Shown here: positions 42,574-51,307 of the stretch, one piece after another
How positions within the stretch are numbered: position 1 is the stretch's first letter
Layout of the letters: every line of letters starts with the position of its first letter
Source: Mesorhizobium sp. M1E.F.Ca.ET.045.02.1.1
GTDB lineage: Bacteria; Pseudomonadota; Alphaproteobacteria; Rhizobiales; Rhizobiaceae
Length of the DNA stretch: 64,000 nt
Direction: 5' to 3'
Assembly: GCF_003952485.1 (NCBI RefSeq)
Contig: NZ_CP034447.1
Span: 7,020,501 to 7,084,500 of the forward strand
Notes under the pieces: generated by a model
Databases searched by the model: none
Told to the model about the DNA's origin: nothing
Seen by the model: the letters and a program-made list of their open reading frames with translations, nothing else
Translations under genes and position numbers: made by a program

Positions 42574-42616
42574 ACAGCACCCCCCTCTGTCCGGTAGGAC
42601 AGAGGGGGGGTGCTGT
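42574..42616 (+). terminator. long hairpin terminator after the DUF427 gene
   Basis: A 19-base arm (42574-42592) pairs with 42597-42616 around a 4-base loop, with one bulged G in the C6/G7 run. There is no long T-run. It ends the binding-protein/DUF427 operon. The 311-base gap 42510-42820 contains only this hairpin and the operator at 42735-42778. Confidence 0.7.
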
Positions 42617-42734
42617 TCCGCCAGCGTAAAAACTTTACCGCCTCGATCTTGCACGCCTCGGTGGTTGATTGCTTGCTGTGGCCGCCGCCAGCGCACTCCA
42701 TCTCACTCGAAATCCCGTAGCAACCGCCGAAATG

Positions 42735-42778
42735 CCGGTTGAAATATTTTTCAAATAGAAATAGGAATGTTCAACCGG
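42735..42778. promoter_or_regulatory. nested dyad upstream of SAF-domain gene (SorC-type half-sites)
   Basis: CCGGTTGAA (42735-42743) pairs with TTCAACCGG (42770-42778), and inside lie TTGAAA (42739-42744) and TTTTCAA (42748-42754). TGTTCA (42768-42773) matches the half-site of the SorC gene's own region (47493-47526). Probable operator of the cluster. Confidence 0.4.
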
Positions 42779-42820
42779 TGATCGCGGCGCGGCGGCGCGC
42801 CAATGAGTGGAGGAAGCGAC

Positions 42821-44143
42821 ATGTCCCATCCGCAATTCGCAGCGGAACTCCTGCAGCGCGCTGAGAAACAAGGGCCGATCACCATCGGTCTGGCCGGCGC
42901 CGGGCAGATGGGAACGGATATCGTCGTCCAGGTAGCACTCATGCCGGGCATGCGCATCGGCGCTATTTCCGAAGTCAGGCCGCAGGCGGCAATCGATGCG
43001 GCGCTTCTTGCCGGCCATGACCGTTCCGACATCGTGCAGGCGCCCAATGCCGCGGCCATCGACCGCGCCATCGAGGCCGGCAAGATCGCAGTCACCGAGG
43101 ACCTTCATGCGCTCGCCGCCGCCGGCCGCATCGACGTCATCATCGATGCCACCGGCAATCCCAATATCGGCACGCTGTTCGCGCTCGAAGTGATGAAGAA
43201 CGGCAAGCATATCGTCATGCTCAATGTCGAGGCCGACATCACCATCGGCCGTTTCCTCAAGGAAGAGGCGCGCAAGGCCGGCGTCGTCTACACCGGTGCG
43301 GCCGGCGACGAGCCCGCCTGCACGCTGGAGATCATCGGCTTCGCCAAAAGCCTCGGCTTCACAATAGTCGCCGCCGGCAAGGGCAAGAACAATCCGCTCA
43401 ACATCGACGCGGTGCCCGCCGACTACGAGAAGGAAGCGGCCGAGCGCAACATGAATGCTCGCATGCTGGTCGAGTTCGTCGACGGCTCGAAGACGGCGAT
43501 CGAGATGGTGGCGATCGCCAACGCCACCGGCCTGGTGCCCGACGTGCCCGGCATGCATGGCCCGACGGCGACGCTGGAGGAACTGGCCAGCGTGCTCTGC
43601 CCGCGCGAGGACGGCGGCGTGCTGCACCGCAAGGGCGCGGTCGACTATTCGATCGGCAAGGGCGTCGCGCCCGGCGTGTTCTGCATCATCGAGACGAAGC
43701 ACCCTCGCGTGCTGGAGCGCATGATCGACCTCAAGGTCGGCAAAGGCCCCTATTTCACGATCTTCCGCCCCTATCACCTCACCAGCCTCGAAGTACCGCT
43801 GTCGGCGGCGCGCGCCGTGGTCTACAAGCGCGCCGACATGGAGCCGCTCGACCATCCGGTGGCCGAAGCGGTGGCGGTCGCCAAGACCAATCTCGGAACC
43901 GGACAGTCGCTGGGCATGATCGGCGAGAACGACTATCGCGGCTTCGCCATGACCTGGGAAGACGCGCGCGCCAAGGGCGTGTTGCCGATCGGGCTTGCAG
44001 AACGCGCCAAGGTGGTGAAGCCGATCAAAGCCGGCGACTTCCTGACCTATGAAAATTGTGTACCCGACGATTCGATGGTGATAACCCAGATCCGCCGTCG
44101 TCTCGACCAGTCGGACGGGCGGTTCGTTACCAACGCGGCCTAA
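42821..44143 (+). CDS. NAD(P)-dependent oxidoreductase with C-terminal SAF domain
   Basis: 440 residues, ATG preceded by GGAGGAAGCGAC. The N-terminal Rossmann fold is TIGLAGAGQMGTDIVVQVAL, then DVIIDATGNPNIGTLFALE, homoserine-dehydrogenase-like; the C-terminus (GFAMTWEDARAKGVLPIGLA ... KPIKAGDFLTYENCVPDDSM) is a SAF domain. Sometimes misnamed FlgA. Proteins of this layout accompany kinases and sugar transporters in rhizobia; the reaction is not established. First gene of the SAF-FGGY pair; the gene's stop is the first bases of a repeat. Confidence 0.8.
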   Translation: MSHPQFAAELLQRAEKQGPITIGLAGAGQMGTDIVVQVALMPGMRIGAISEVRPQAAIDAALLAGHDRSDIVQAPNAAAIDRAIEAGKIAVTEDLHALAAAGRIDVIIDATGNPNIGTLFALEVMKNGKHIVMLNVEADITIGRFLKEEARKAGVVYTGAAGDEPACTLEIIGFAKSLGFTIVAAGKGKNNPLNIDAVPADYEKEAAERNMNARMLVEFVDGSKTAIEMVAIANATGLVPDVPGMHGPTATLEELASVLCPREDGGVLHRKGAVDYSIGKGVAPGVFCIIETKHPRVLERMIDLKVGKGPYFTIFRPYHLTSLEVPLSAARAVVYKRADMEPLDHPVAEAVAVAKTNLGTGQSLGMIGENDYRGFAMTWEDARAKGVLPIGLAERAKVVKPIKAGDFLTYENCVPDDSMVITQIRRRLDQSDGRFVTNAA

Positions 44144-44246
44144 AGCGCGTCGCGCTGAAACGGATCCAGGCGACGCGCTTTAGGTCTTTGTTTTCATGCA
44201 TGCCGTTTTCGCAAAACCGCTGCATACTTTTGCGCGACATGCATTA
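44141..44246. repeat. intergenic dispersed palindromic repeat, about 106 bp
   Basis: TAAAGCGCGTCGC (44141-44153) pairs with GCGACGCGCTTTA (44170-44182), followed by a second dyad with arms CATGCATG (44195-44202) and ACATGCAT (44237-44244). The wording AAAGCGCGTCGC...GGATCCAG...GCGCTTTAGGTC is one I associate with repeats scattered through Mesorhizobium intergenic regions. The stop codon of the SAF gene is contained in it. Confidence 0.65.
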
Positions 44247-44266
44247 ACCTTGCGGATCCTCGGCTG

Positions 44267-45751
44267 ATGGACGATGTCGTAATCGGGATCGACGCCTCGA
44301 CGACGGCCGTGAAGGCGATCGCTTTCGCGCGGGACGGCACGGAACTCTTCCAGGCACGCGAAACCTATCCGCTGTCCAATCCGGCGCCGGGCCATTTCGA
44401 GCAGGACGCCGAGCATTGGTGGACGGCGCTGCTGTCGGCGCTGAGACAGGTTGCCGACAAGATCGATGCGCCTCGCGTCAAGGCGATCGCAATAGCCCAC
44501 CAGCGCGAGAGCTTCACGCTGATCGACCGGAACGGCAAGCCGCTCATCCCCGCCATCCTGTGGCTGGACGAGCGCGCCCGCCTCCAGGTGGCGCGGCTTT
44601 CAGAAGAACTTGGCCGCGAGGCGATCCGCGACTGGAGCGGCAAGCCGCCGGACCCGACGCCGGCGCTCTACGCCTTGGCCTGGCTGATGGAGCATAAGCC
44701 GCAGGCGCTCGCCGATGCGGCAGCGCTGGTCGACGTGCATGCCTTCTTCGTCCACCGGCTCACGGGGCGCCTCGTCACCAGCACGGCGAGCGCCGATCCG
44801 CTCGGCCTGCTCGACATAGCGCATGGTGCATGGCATCCGCGGCTTGTCGAGGCGGCAGGCTTGCGGACGGAGCAACTGCCGAAGCTCACAGCCCCCGGCG
44901 AAATTTGTGGCACGCTGTCGGAACACATCGCGGCGACGACAGGCCTGAAGGCCGGCACGCCGGTCGTGGCCGGATCCGGCGACGGCCAGGCGATGGGCCT
45001 CGGCATGGGCGTCTACGGTCCCGGCAAGAGCTATCTCTCGTTGGGCTCGGGCGTCGTCAGCGGAAACTATTCCGGCACGGTCACGACATCGGATGCATTC
45101 CGCACGCTGGTCTCGCCGACCGGCTCCGGCTTCATGCTGGAAACCGTGCTGCGCTCCGGCATGCAGCTGGTCGACTGGATCGTGCGCACCACCGGCTCGC
45201 CTTCGGCCGCCGTGCTCGAAAAGGGGGCGATGACTGTTGCCTCCGGCAGCGACGGCCTGCTCGTCATGCCTTATTGGGCCGGCGTCATGAGCCCATACTG
45301 GGACGGCGCGGCGCGCGGCGCCATCGTCGGCCTGTCGCTCGATCACGAACCAAAGCATCTCTTCCGCGCAGTGCTGGAAGGCATCGCGCTGGAACAGGCG
45401 ATCGCCACCGACGCGATGGAGGAGCAGACCGGCAAGGCCGGCGCGATGATCGCGGCCGGCGGCGGCACCAATTCGACGCTGCTGATGCAGATCATGGCGA
45501 GCGTGCTCGAGCGGCCGCTCTTCGTCTCGCCGGTCAACGAGGCGGCCGCGCTTGGCGCAGCCATGCTCGCGGCCTCGGCAATCGGCTGGTTCGCTTCGCC
45601 GGAGGACGCGGCAAAAGCGATGGCTGCGGAACCGGCAAGGCAGATCGTTCCCATCGAGGCGCTGGTACCGACCTATCGCGCCCGCAAGGAAATCTACCGC
45701 GACCTTTATCACGCGACACGCGACATCCACGCGCGACTAGGCTCGGCCTGA
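44267..45751 (+). CDS. FGGY-family carbohydrate kinase (xylulokinase-like)
   Basis: 494 residues. N-terminal FGGY domain with IGIDASTTAVKAIAFARDGT; C-terminal domain with SYLSLGSGVVSGNYSG and AAGGGTNSTLLMQIMASVLERPLFVSP plus AAALGAAMLAASA (FGGY signature region). ATP-dependent phosphorylation of a ketose or polyol is predicted. The order with the SAF oxidoreductase, SDRs and Rbs-type transporter suggests sugar-alcohol or branched-sugar catabolism. Confidence 0.88.
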   Translation: MDDVVIGIDASTTAVKAIAFARDGTELFQARETYPLSNPAPGHFEQDAEHWWTALLSALRQVADKIDAPRVKAIAIAHQRESFTLIDRNGKPLIPAILWLDERARLQVARLSEELGREAIRDWSGKPPDPTPALYALAWLMEHKPQALADAAALVDVHAFFVHRLTGRLVTSTASADPLGLLDIAHGAWHPRLVEAAGLRTEQLPKLTAPGEICGTLSEHIAATTGLKAGTPVVAGSGDGQAMGLGMGVYGPGKSYLSLGSGVVSGNYSGTVTTSDAFRTLVSPTGSGFMLETVLRSGMQLVDWIVRTTGSPSAAVLEKGAMTVASGSDGLLVMPYWAGVMSPYWDGAARGAIVGLSLDHEPKHLFRAVLEGIALEQAIATDAMEEQTGKAGAMIAAGGGTNSTLLMQIMASVLERPLFVSPVNEAAALGAAMLAASAIGWFASPEDAAKAMAAEPARQIVPIEALVPTYRARKEIYRDLYHATRDIHARLGSA

Positions 45752-45819
45752 ATGTGATCAACGCCATATGCGTGCGCTCCGGCCGATGCTAAGTTGCCTG
45801 GCGCTGCGGATAATTGCTC

Positions 45820-46407
45820 ATGAAGACAGTTTTTCATCATGCTGCCTTGCCCTTGATTGCCACCCTGGCGGCAATGCCGGCGCCGGCGCTTGCCGGCGAC
45901 AGGCCGGCATTCGAGCTCACGCTCGACATCGACCAGGACGGCACGATGGACCGTGCCGTGGTAGTGCAGGACGACGGCCCGGCCGACCTCTACATCTATC
46001 TGGCGACGGCCGGGGAGAAGCTAGATCCCTCGCGAAAACCCGATTTCGTGCGGAAGGCGCTGACCGAGGACCGGATCCTCGATCTCGAAAGCAAGGGCAA
46101 GGGATCGCTGGCGATCACCTCCTGCTTCGGTTGCGGCGCCAGCAAATCGACGGAAGACACACTGACCATCGTCCATCGCCAGGGCAAGTTCCTGGTCGGC
46201 GGCTACAGCCGCTATTGGGACTGGGGCATCCAGAAATCAGACGGAACCGTCGAGACGACGATCGGTGATTGCGACATCAACTACCTCACCGGCAAGGCCA
46301 CGGCTTCCAGAGACCTGGAAGCCGGCAAGCCGGTCAAGGGTAGGTTCAAGCCGGTGCCGCTGAAGAACTGGTCCTACGAGAAGCGACCCAAGATCTGCAG
46401 CTTCTGA
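45820..46407 (+). CDS. secreted hypothetical protein
   Basis: 195 residues with a clear Sec signal peptide (KTVFHHAALPLIATLAAMPAPALAG). The mature part FELTLDIDQDGTMDRAVVVQDD looks like an FG-GAP/VCBS or calcium-binding-type DxDxDG loop, followed by a CFGCG pair and one more Cys near the end (KICSF). It lies between the kinase and the convergent SorC gene. No family name recognised; the DQDGTMD loop suggests a repeat-fold secreted protein. Independent of the catabolic genes. Confidence 0.65.
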   Translation: MKTVFHHAALPLIATLAAMPAPALAGDRPAFELTLDIDQDGTMDRAVVVQDDGPADLYIYLATAGEKLDPSRKPDFVRKALTEDRILDLESKGKGSLAITSCFGCGASKSTEDTLTIVHRQGKFLVGGYSRYWDWGIQKSDGTVETTIGDCDINYLTGKATASRDLEAGKPVKGRFKPVPLKNWSYEKRPKICSF

Positions 46408-46418
46408 TCCAGTGAATT

Positions 46419-47381
46419 TCAACGACTGAGCAGCCCCTTGGCCGCGTCCTCGTCGGTGATCAGCACGGAAACTCTCGCGTTGGCGAGCGCCGCGCGCATG
46501 ACGGCGATCTTCTCCTGTCCGCCAGACACCAGGATGGTGGTAGGGATGTCGGACAGGTCCTGGAGCGGATAGGCGCAGACGCGGCGATTGACTTCATGGT
46601 CGACCGTGCGGCCCTCGGCATCAATGAAATGGCACAGGATATCGCCGACCGCGCCGGCCGCCTGCAGTTCCTCCAGCTCGCTCGGCTTGATGAAGCCGTA
46701 GTTGGCGATCGGGCTGTCGTTGGAGAAGGAGCCGACGCTGAGCACCGCGATGTTGGCGCGCCGCGCCCTGTAGACCACGTCCTGGACGCTGCGCTGGCTC
46801 ATGAAGGCATCGCGCTGCTCCGGCCTGTCGGCATAGACCGGCACGGGCAGCAGATAGCATTCGGCGCCGATCTTCTCGGCGAACTCCCAGGCGCTCTCGG
46901 TCGGGTTGAGCGGCTGCGCATGGGTGAGGCCGCCGAGCATCGAGACCACTGTGGTCCTGGCGATCGGCCGCCTGGGCAGTTCGTTGATGGCGAATTTCAA
47001 TGTACGTCCCCAGCCGAGCGCGATCACATCGCCGGGATTGACGTTGTCGGCGAGATAGGCGGCGGCGGCGTGACCGATCAGCAGCGGCGTGTTGCTGCGG
47101 TCGGCGGCCGACGGCACGACCACGGCCTGGCTGAGGCCGAAGCGCTGCTTCAGGCCCTCCTCCAGTTGCACGCATTCGACGACGCTGTCGCGGATGCGGA
47201 ATTGGACCACGCCCTCCTCACGCGCGGCCGACAGAATGCGATGCACCTTGATGCGGCCGACGCCGAGGATCTCCGAGATCCGCTCCTGCGTCAGGCCTTC
47301 GACATAATAGTGCCAGGCAGCGCGGGCCTTGAGCTCGGCATCCGGAAAGCGCGAAGCCCTCTCGTTCTCGATCACCGCCAT
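46419..47381 (-). CDS. SorC/DeoR-type sugar-binding transcriptional regulator
   Basis: 320 residues from MAVIENERASRFP. HTH in WHYYVEGLTQERISEILGVGRIKVHRILSAA, then a SorC sugar-binding domain (GWGRTLKFAINELP ... SMLGGLTHAQPLNPTES ... ANYGFIKPSELEELQAAGAVGDILCHF). GGGAGG lies upstream of ATG 47381; the frame runs open to 48866 but that part is the shadow of the opposite-strand permease gene. Divergent from the RbsC-type permease operon and convergent with the secreted protein gene. Confidence 0.9.
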   Translation of the reverse strand: MAVIENERASRFPDAELKARAAWHYYVEGLTQERISEILGVGRIKVHRILSAAREEGVVQFRIRDSVVECVQLEEGLKQRFGLSQAVVVPSAADRSNTPLLIGHAAAAYLADNVNPGDVIALGWGRTLKFAINELPRRPIARTTVVSMLGGLTHAQPLNPTESAWEFAEKIGAECYLLPVPVYADRPEQRDAFMSQRSVQDVVYRARRANIAVLSVGSFSNDSPIANYGFIKPSELEELQAAGAVGDILCHFIDAEGRTVDHEVNRRVCAYPLQDLSDIPTTILVSGGQEKIAVMRAALANARVSVLITDEDAAKGLLSR

Positions 47382-47464
47382 CCTTGTGCCTCCCGGGTGC
47401 GCTGGACTTTCCCTATGGCAAACCGTCGGTTCGCGCAAACCATCGCCGAATGCATGCACGGCAC

Positions 47465-47526
47465 TTGACAATTTTCTGATGAACGTTTTAGCTGAACAAA
47501 ATTGCATATCAAAGATAAATTGTTCA
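47465..47526. promoter_or_regulatory. promoter and SorC operator of the Rbs-type transporter
   Basis: A -35-like TTGACA (47465-47470) lies in the 213-base divergent gap, and TGAACAA (47493-47499) with TTGTTCA (47520-47526) is a perfect inverted pair, the usual shape of SorC/DeoR-type operators. The same TGTTCA half-site occurs upstream of the SAF gene. Confidence 0.45.
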
Positions 47527-47541
47527 CAAGGGAGGTGCCTG

Positions 47542-47604
47542 GTGAACAAGAGCGGCCGGCGCGCCATCGCCGGTCCGCTGACGGAGGAGACGAAGTGGCC
47601 GTGA
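47542..47604 (+). CDS. possible 20-residue leader peptide coupled to permease gene
   Basis: A GTG at 47542 with GGGAGG (47530-47535) 6 bases upstream opens a 20-codon frame whose TGA (47602-47604) overlaps a GTG (47601) of the permease gene by GTGA. If used, the permease could start at 47601 instead of 47595. The frame is too short to test by composition; it may be incidental. Confidence 0.3.
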   Translation: MNKSGRRAIAGPLTEETKWP

Positions 47605-48608
47605 GCAACGAGACGAGCGAGTTGAAGGCTGGCACCGGCGCCGCGCAGGCCGCGTCGGTCGCGAAGCTTTCGGCGCTGTTTGCCGGGACGATGGGACCTT
47701 TGATCGGGCTGGCGCTCTTGTGCCTGGCGCTGGCGCTGACCACCGATACCTTCCTGACCTTTCGCAACATCCTCAACGTGCTCGACCAGGTCACCGTGCT
47801 CGGCATCATGGCGATCGGCATGACGCTGGTCATCCTGATCGGCGGCATCGACCTTTCGGTCGGCTCGGTGCTGGCGCTTGCCTCGATGGTGATGGGCTAT
47901 GTCGCCTATCCCGACTACCTCAACCTGGGCGTTCCGGTGGGCATTGCCGCGGCGTTGGTCGTGGCCGGCCTCTGCGGCCTGGTCTCCGGCCTGCTGGTGA
48001 CAGTGACCAAGCTGCCGCCCTTCATCGCGACGCTCGCCATGATGTCGGTGGCGCGCGGTCTCGCCAACATGATCACCGACGGCTCGCAGATCGTCGGCTT
48101 TCCCGATTGGTTCACCAACCTGTCGATCGTCCGCCATTTCGGCTTCCTGTCGGTCACCGTCGGGCTGATGATCGTGCTGGCGATCATCTTCGCCATCTTC
48201 CTCAACTATCGCGCCACGGGCCGCAACCTTTATGCGATCGGCGGCAGCGCCGAGGTCGCCCGTCTTTCCGGCATTCCGGTGAAGTCGCTGACAAACTGGG
48301 TCTATGCCGTCTGCGGCCTGCTTGCCGGGCTCGCCGGCATCGTGCTCGCGGCACGGCTCGATTCCGTGCAGCCGAGCTCGGGCGTCGGCTACGAGCTCGA
48401 CACGATCGCCGCGGTGGTCATTGGCGGCGCCAGCCTTTCGGGCGGCATCGGCTCGATCGGCGGCACGGCTATCGGCGTGCTGATTATCGGCGTGCTGCGC
48501 AACGGGCTCAACCTGCTCGGCGTCTCGCCCTTCGTCCAGCAGGTGGTGATCGGCGTGGTGATCGCGCTGGCGGTCGCCACCGACACGTGGCGGCGCCGCA
48601 GGCAATGA
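47595..48608 (+). CDS. sugar ABC transporter permease (RbsC-like)
   Basis: 337 residues if read from GTG 47595 (GGAGG 47583-47587, 7 bases upstream) or two codons shorter from GTG 47601. About 9-10 membrane helices; family marks GIMAIGMTLVILIGGIDLSVGSVLAL and YELDTIAAVVIGGASLSGGI. First gene of the transporter operon, with the binding protein and ATPase genes downstream. Confidence 0.9.
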   Translation: MAVSNETSELKAGTGAAQAASVAKLSALFAGTMGPLIGLALLCLALALTTDTFLTFRNILNVLDQVTVLGIMAIGMTLVILIGGIDLSVGSVLALASMVMGYVAYPDYLNLGVPVGIAAALVVAGLCGLVSGLLVTVTKLPPFIATLAMMSVARGLANMITDGSQIVGFPDWFTNLSIVRHFGFLSVTVGLMIVLAIIFAIFLNYRATGRNLYAIGGSAEVARLSGIPVKSLTNWVYAVCGLLAGLAGIVLAARLDSVQPSSGVGYELDTIAAVVIGGASLSGGIGSIGGTAIGVLIIGVLRNGLNLLGVSPFVQQVVIGVVIALAVATDTWRRRRQ

Positions 48609-48723
48609 GAATTCGCCCGGATGTCCGGGCGGAACGGATCGGTCGATCCGAGACTGGGACTGTCCGGCCGGGGGCGCCGCGATGCGCAGGCGGGACGGAA
48701 TTGAACACCAACGGAGGAAAAAC

Positions 48724-49662
48724 ATGCTGACCAAACGTTCACTGCTGCTTGCGGCCGCGGCCATCGTCCCGCTGCTCGGCCTGTCCGACGCCGCCTCGGC
48801 CAAGGACGCCAAGAAGCTCGGGCTGGCCGTCGCCAACCTGCAGGCGGACTTCTTCAACCAGATCAAGCAGTCTGTCGAAGCCTACGCCAAGGAGAAGGGT
48901 ATCGAGGTCATCACCGTCGACGCCAAGGGCGACTCGGCAACGCAGGTCAGCCAGGTGCAGGACCTCGTCACGCAGAACATCGACGCGCTGATCTACATCC
49001 CGGCCGGCGCCACCGCCGCGACCGTACCGACCAAGACCGCCAAGGCCGCCGGCATCCCTGTGGTCAATGTCGACCGCAACGCCGACGGCGCGCCCGGCGA
49101 CACCTTCATCGCCACCGACAGCGTCAACTCCGCCAAGGGCGTGTGCGACTACATCGCCAAGCAGGCCGGCGGCAAGGGCGAGATGGTCATCATCCATGGC
49201 CAGAAGGGCACGACGCCGGAAGTCGACCGTTCCAAGGGCTGCGGTGAGGCGCTGAAGGCTTATCCGGACATCAAGGTGGTCGGCGAGCTCTGGAGCGACC
49301 AGTGGCACCAGGACGAGGGCTTCAAGCTGGCGCAGGACCTGCTGCAGGCCCATCCCAATGTCTCGGTCATCTTCGGTCAGGCCGACGCGCTGGCGCTGGG
49401 TGCCGCGCAGGCGGTCAAGGTCGCCAATCCGGATCACAAGGTCTGGATCGCCGGCTTCGACGGCGACGTGGCGGCCTTGAAAGCACTGAAGGACGGCGTG
49501 TTCGACGTCACCGCGACGCAGCAGACGCAAGGCATGGGCCGGCTCGCCGTCGACTCGGCGATCAAGATCGTGGCCGGCGAGAAGCTTGCCGCCGATCAGT
49601 TGCAGGATGCGACGCTGACCACCAAGGACAATGTCGCGCAGTTCATCGAAAAGCATCCCTAA
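48724..49662 (+). CDS. sugar ABC transporter substrate-binding protein (RbsB-like)
   Basis: 312 residues; signal peptide MLTKRSLLLAAAAIVPLLGL...AASA; mature region KLGLAVANLQADFFNQIKQS and AGIPVVNVDRNADG typical of the type-1 ribose-binding fold. GGAGG precedes ATG 48724. Two Cys (GVCDY, KGCGE) could form a disulfide. Ligand probably a sugar or polyol of the cluster. Confidence 0.92.
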   Translation: MLTKRSLLLAAAAIVPLLGLSDAASAKDAKKLGLAVANLQADFFNQIKQSVEAYAKEKGIEVITVDAKGDSATQVSQVQDLVTQNIDALIYIPAGATAATVPTKTAKAAGIPVVNVDRNADGAPGDTFIATDSVNSAKGVCDYIAKQAGGKGEMVIIHGQKGTTPEVDRSKGCGEALKAYPDIKVVGELWSDQWHQDEGFKLAQDLLQAHPNVSVIFGQADALALGAAQAVKVANPDHKVWIAGFDGDVAALKALKDGVFDVTATQQTQGMGRLAVDSAIKIVAGEKLAADQLQDATLTTKDNVAQFIEKHP

Positions 49663-49691
49663 AGAGCCGGCACCTTCAAGAGAGCGCCACG

Positions 49692-51200
49692 ATGTCCACT
49701 GAACTTCGCCAAAGCGAAGGCCCGCATAACGGACTCTTCGTCAACGGGCTGAGCAAAAGCTACGGACCGGTGCAGGTCCTGGCCGATGCGAGCTTCGAGG
49801 TGCGGCCGGGAGAAGTCGTGGCGCTGCTCGGCGAGAACGGCGCCGGCAAGTCGACGGTGTCCAACATCATCGCCGGTTCGACGAAGCCCGATGCTGGCAC
49901 CATCATCTGGCGGGGGAAGCCATACTCCCCCGCCAATCCCGCCGCGGCCATCGAGGCCGGGGTCGGCATGATCCATCAGGAACTGAAGCTGCTGCCGGAC
50001 TTGTCGGTGGCGGAGAACGTCTATGTCGGGCGCCTGCCGATGCGCGGCGGCCGCATCGACCGCGCGACCATGAACGCCAAGGCCTCGGCGCAGTTGAAGC
50101 GCCTCGGCCTCGATGTCTCGCCCGAACGCAAGGTGCGCACACTGCGCGTCGCCGCCCAGCAGCAGGTCGAGATCGCCAAGGCGCTGACGCTGAACGCGGA
50201 GCTTTTGATCCTCGACGAGCCGACCGCGGCGCTCGGCGGCGAGGAGACGGAACTGCTCTTCCAGCAGATCCGCAAGCTCAAGACCGAAGGCATGTCCTTC
50301 ATCTATATCAGCCACCGCCTCGACGAGATCGCGCAGATCGCCGACCGCGTGGTGGTGATGCGCGACGGCCGCATCGTCGCGCGGCACGAGCGCGCCAATA
50401 TCCCGGTGCGCACCGTGGTGGAACAGATGGTCGGGCGCAGCGTCGAGCGCATGTTCCCGAAGCTCTCGCCGCCCGGCGACAAGACGCTGCTCGAAGTCGA
50501 GAACCTGTCCTCTCCGGAGCGCAGCTTCAACAACGTTTCCTTCTCGGTGAAATCGGGTGAAATCCTCGGCATCGCCGGGCTGATCGGCGCCGGACGCACG
50601 GAGCTGGTGCGGGCGATCGCCGGCGCCGACCCGATCTCGTCAGGCTCGGTGCGCGTCGCGGGCCAGCCGATCGGCCTCAGCGGCCCCGCCGCGGCGATCA
50701 GGGCCGGCGTCGTGCTGGTGCCGGAGGACCGCAAGGAACAGGGCGTGGTGCTGGAGCAGACGATCGGCGAGAACCTCGCCATCGGCAATTTCGATCATGT
50801 CGCGCCGAACGGCTGGGTGTTTCCGAAAGCGGTGCAGAGATTCGCCGAGGCCGGCATTTCGAGGCTCGGCGTCAAGGGACGGCCGAACCAGGCGGTCTCA
50901 AAACTTTCCGGCGGCAACCAGCAGAAGGTGATCATCGCCAAATGGGTGTCGCGGCCGCCCAAGGTGTTCATCCTCGACGAGCCGACGCGCGGCATCGATG
51001 TCGGAGCCCGCGCGGCGATCTACGACGTCATCGCCGACCTCGCCCGCTCGGGCATGGCGGTGGTGGTGGTGAGCTCGGACCTCGAGGAAGTGCTGGGGCT
51101 CTCGCATCGCGTGCTGGTGCTGAGCCGCGGCCGCCAGCGCGGCATCCTCGATCGCGACGAGGCAAGCAATGTCGCCGTGATGGAGCTCGCCACGAGCTGA
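49692..51200 (+). CDS. sugar ABC transporter tandem ATP-binding protein (RbsA-like)
   Basis: 502 residues with two nucleotide-binding halves. Half one: Walker A GENGAGKST, Walker B LLILDEPTAALG, with a degenerate signature LRVAAQQQVEIAKAL. Half two: degenerate Walker A GLIGAGRTEL, canonical signature LSGGNQQKVIIAKWV and Walker B FILDEPTRGIDVG. This complementary degeneracy is the normal RbsA/MglA pattern. Confidence 0.93.
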   Translation: MSTELRQSEGPHNGLFVNGLSKSYGPVQVLADASFEVRPGEVVALLGENGAGKSTVSNIIAGSTKPDAGTIIWRGKPYSPANPAAAIEAGVGMIHQELKLLPDLSVAENVYVGRLPMRGGRIDRATMNAKASAQLKRLGLDVSPERKVRTLRVAAQQQVEIAKALTLNAELLILDEPTAALGGEETELLFQQIRKLKTEGMSFIYISHRLDEIAQIADRVVVMRDGRIVARHERANIPVRTVVEQMVGRSVERMFPKLSPPGDKTLLEVENLSSPERSFNNVSFSVKSGEILGIAGLIGAGRTELVRAIAGADPISSGSVRVAGQPIGLSGPAAAIRAGVVLVPEDRKEQGVVLEQTIGENLAIGNFDHVAPNGWVFPKAVQRFAEAGISRLGVKGRPNQAVSKLSGGNQQKVIIAKWVSRPPKVFILDEPTRGIDVGARAAIYDVIADLARSGMAVVVVSSDLEEVLGLSHRVLVLSRGRQRGILDRDEASNVAVMELATS

Positions 51201-51307
51201 GGCACGGCGGATGGGAACAAAGCGCAGCAGGTGATACCCTCCCAGGCACCGGACCGCGCGGGGCGCCAGCAGGACTGGCGCCCCTTCTTTCAGGAAGAGG
51301 GAGAGAG

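Noticed and set aside
42821..44143. Flagellar P-ring protein FlgA
   Set aside because: Only the SAF fold is shared; the N-terminal Rossmann domain and sugar context show an oxidoreductase.
46419..48866. 815-codon frame suggesting a fused SorC protein
   Set aside because: The upstream part is antisense to the RbsC-type permease; SorC begins at 47381.
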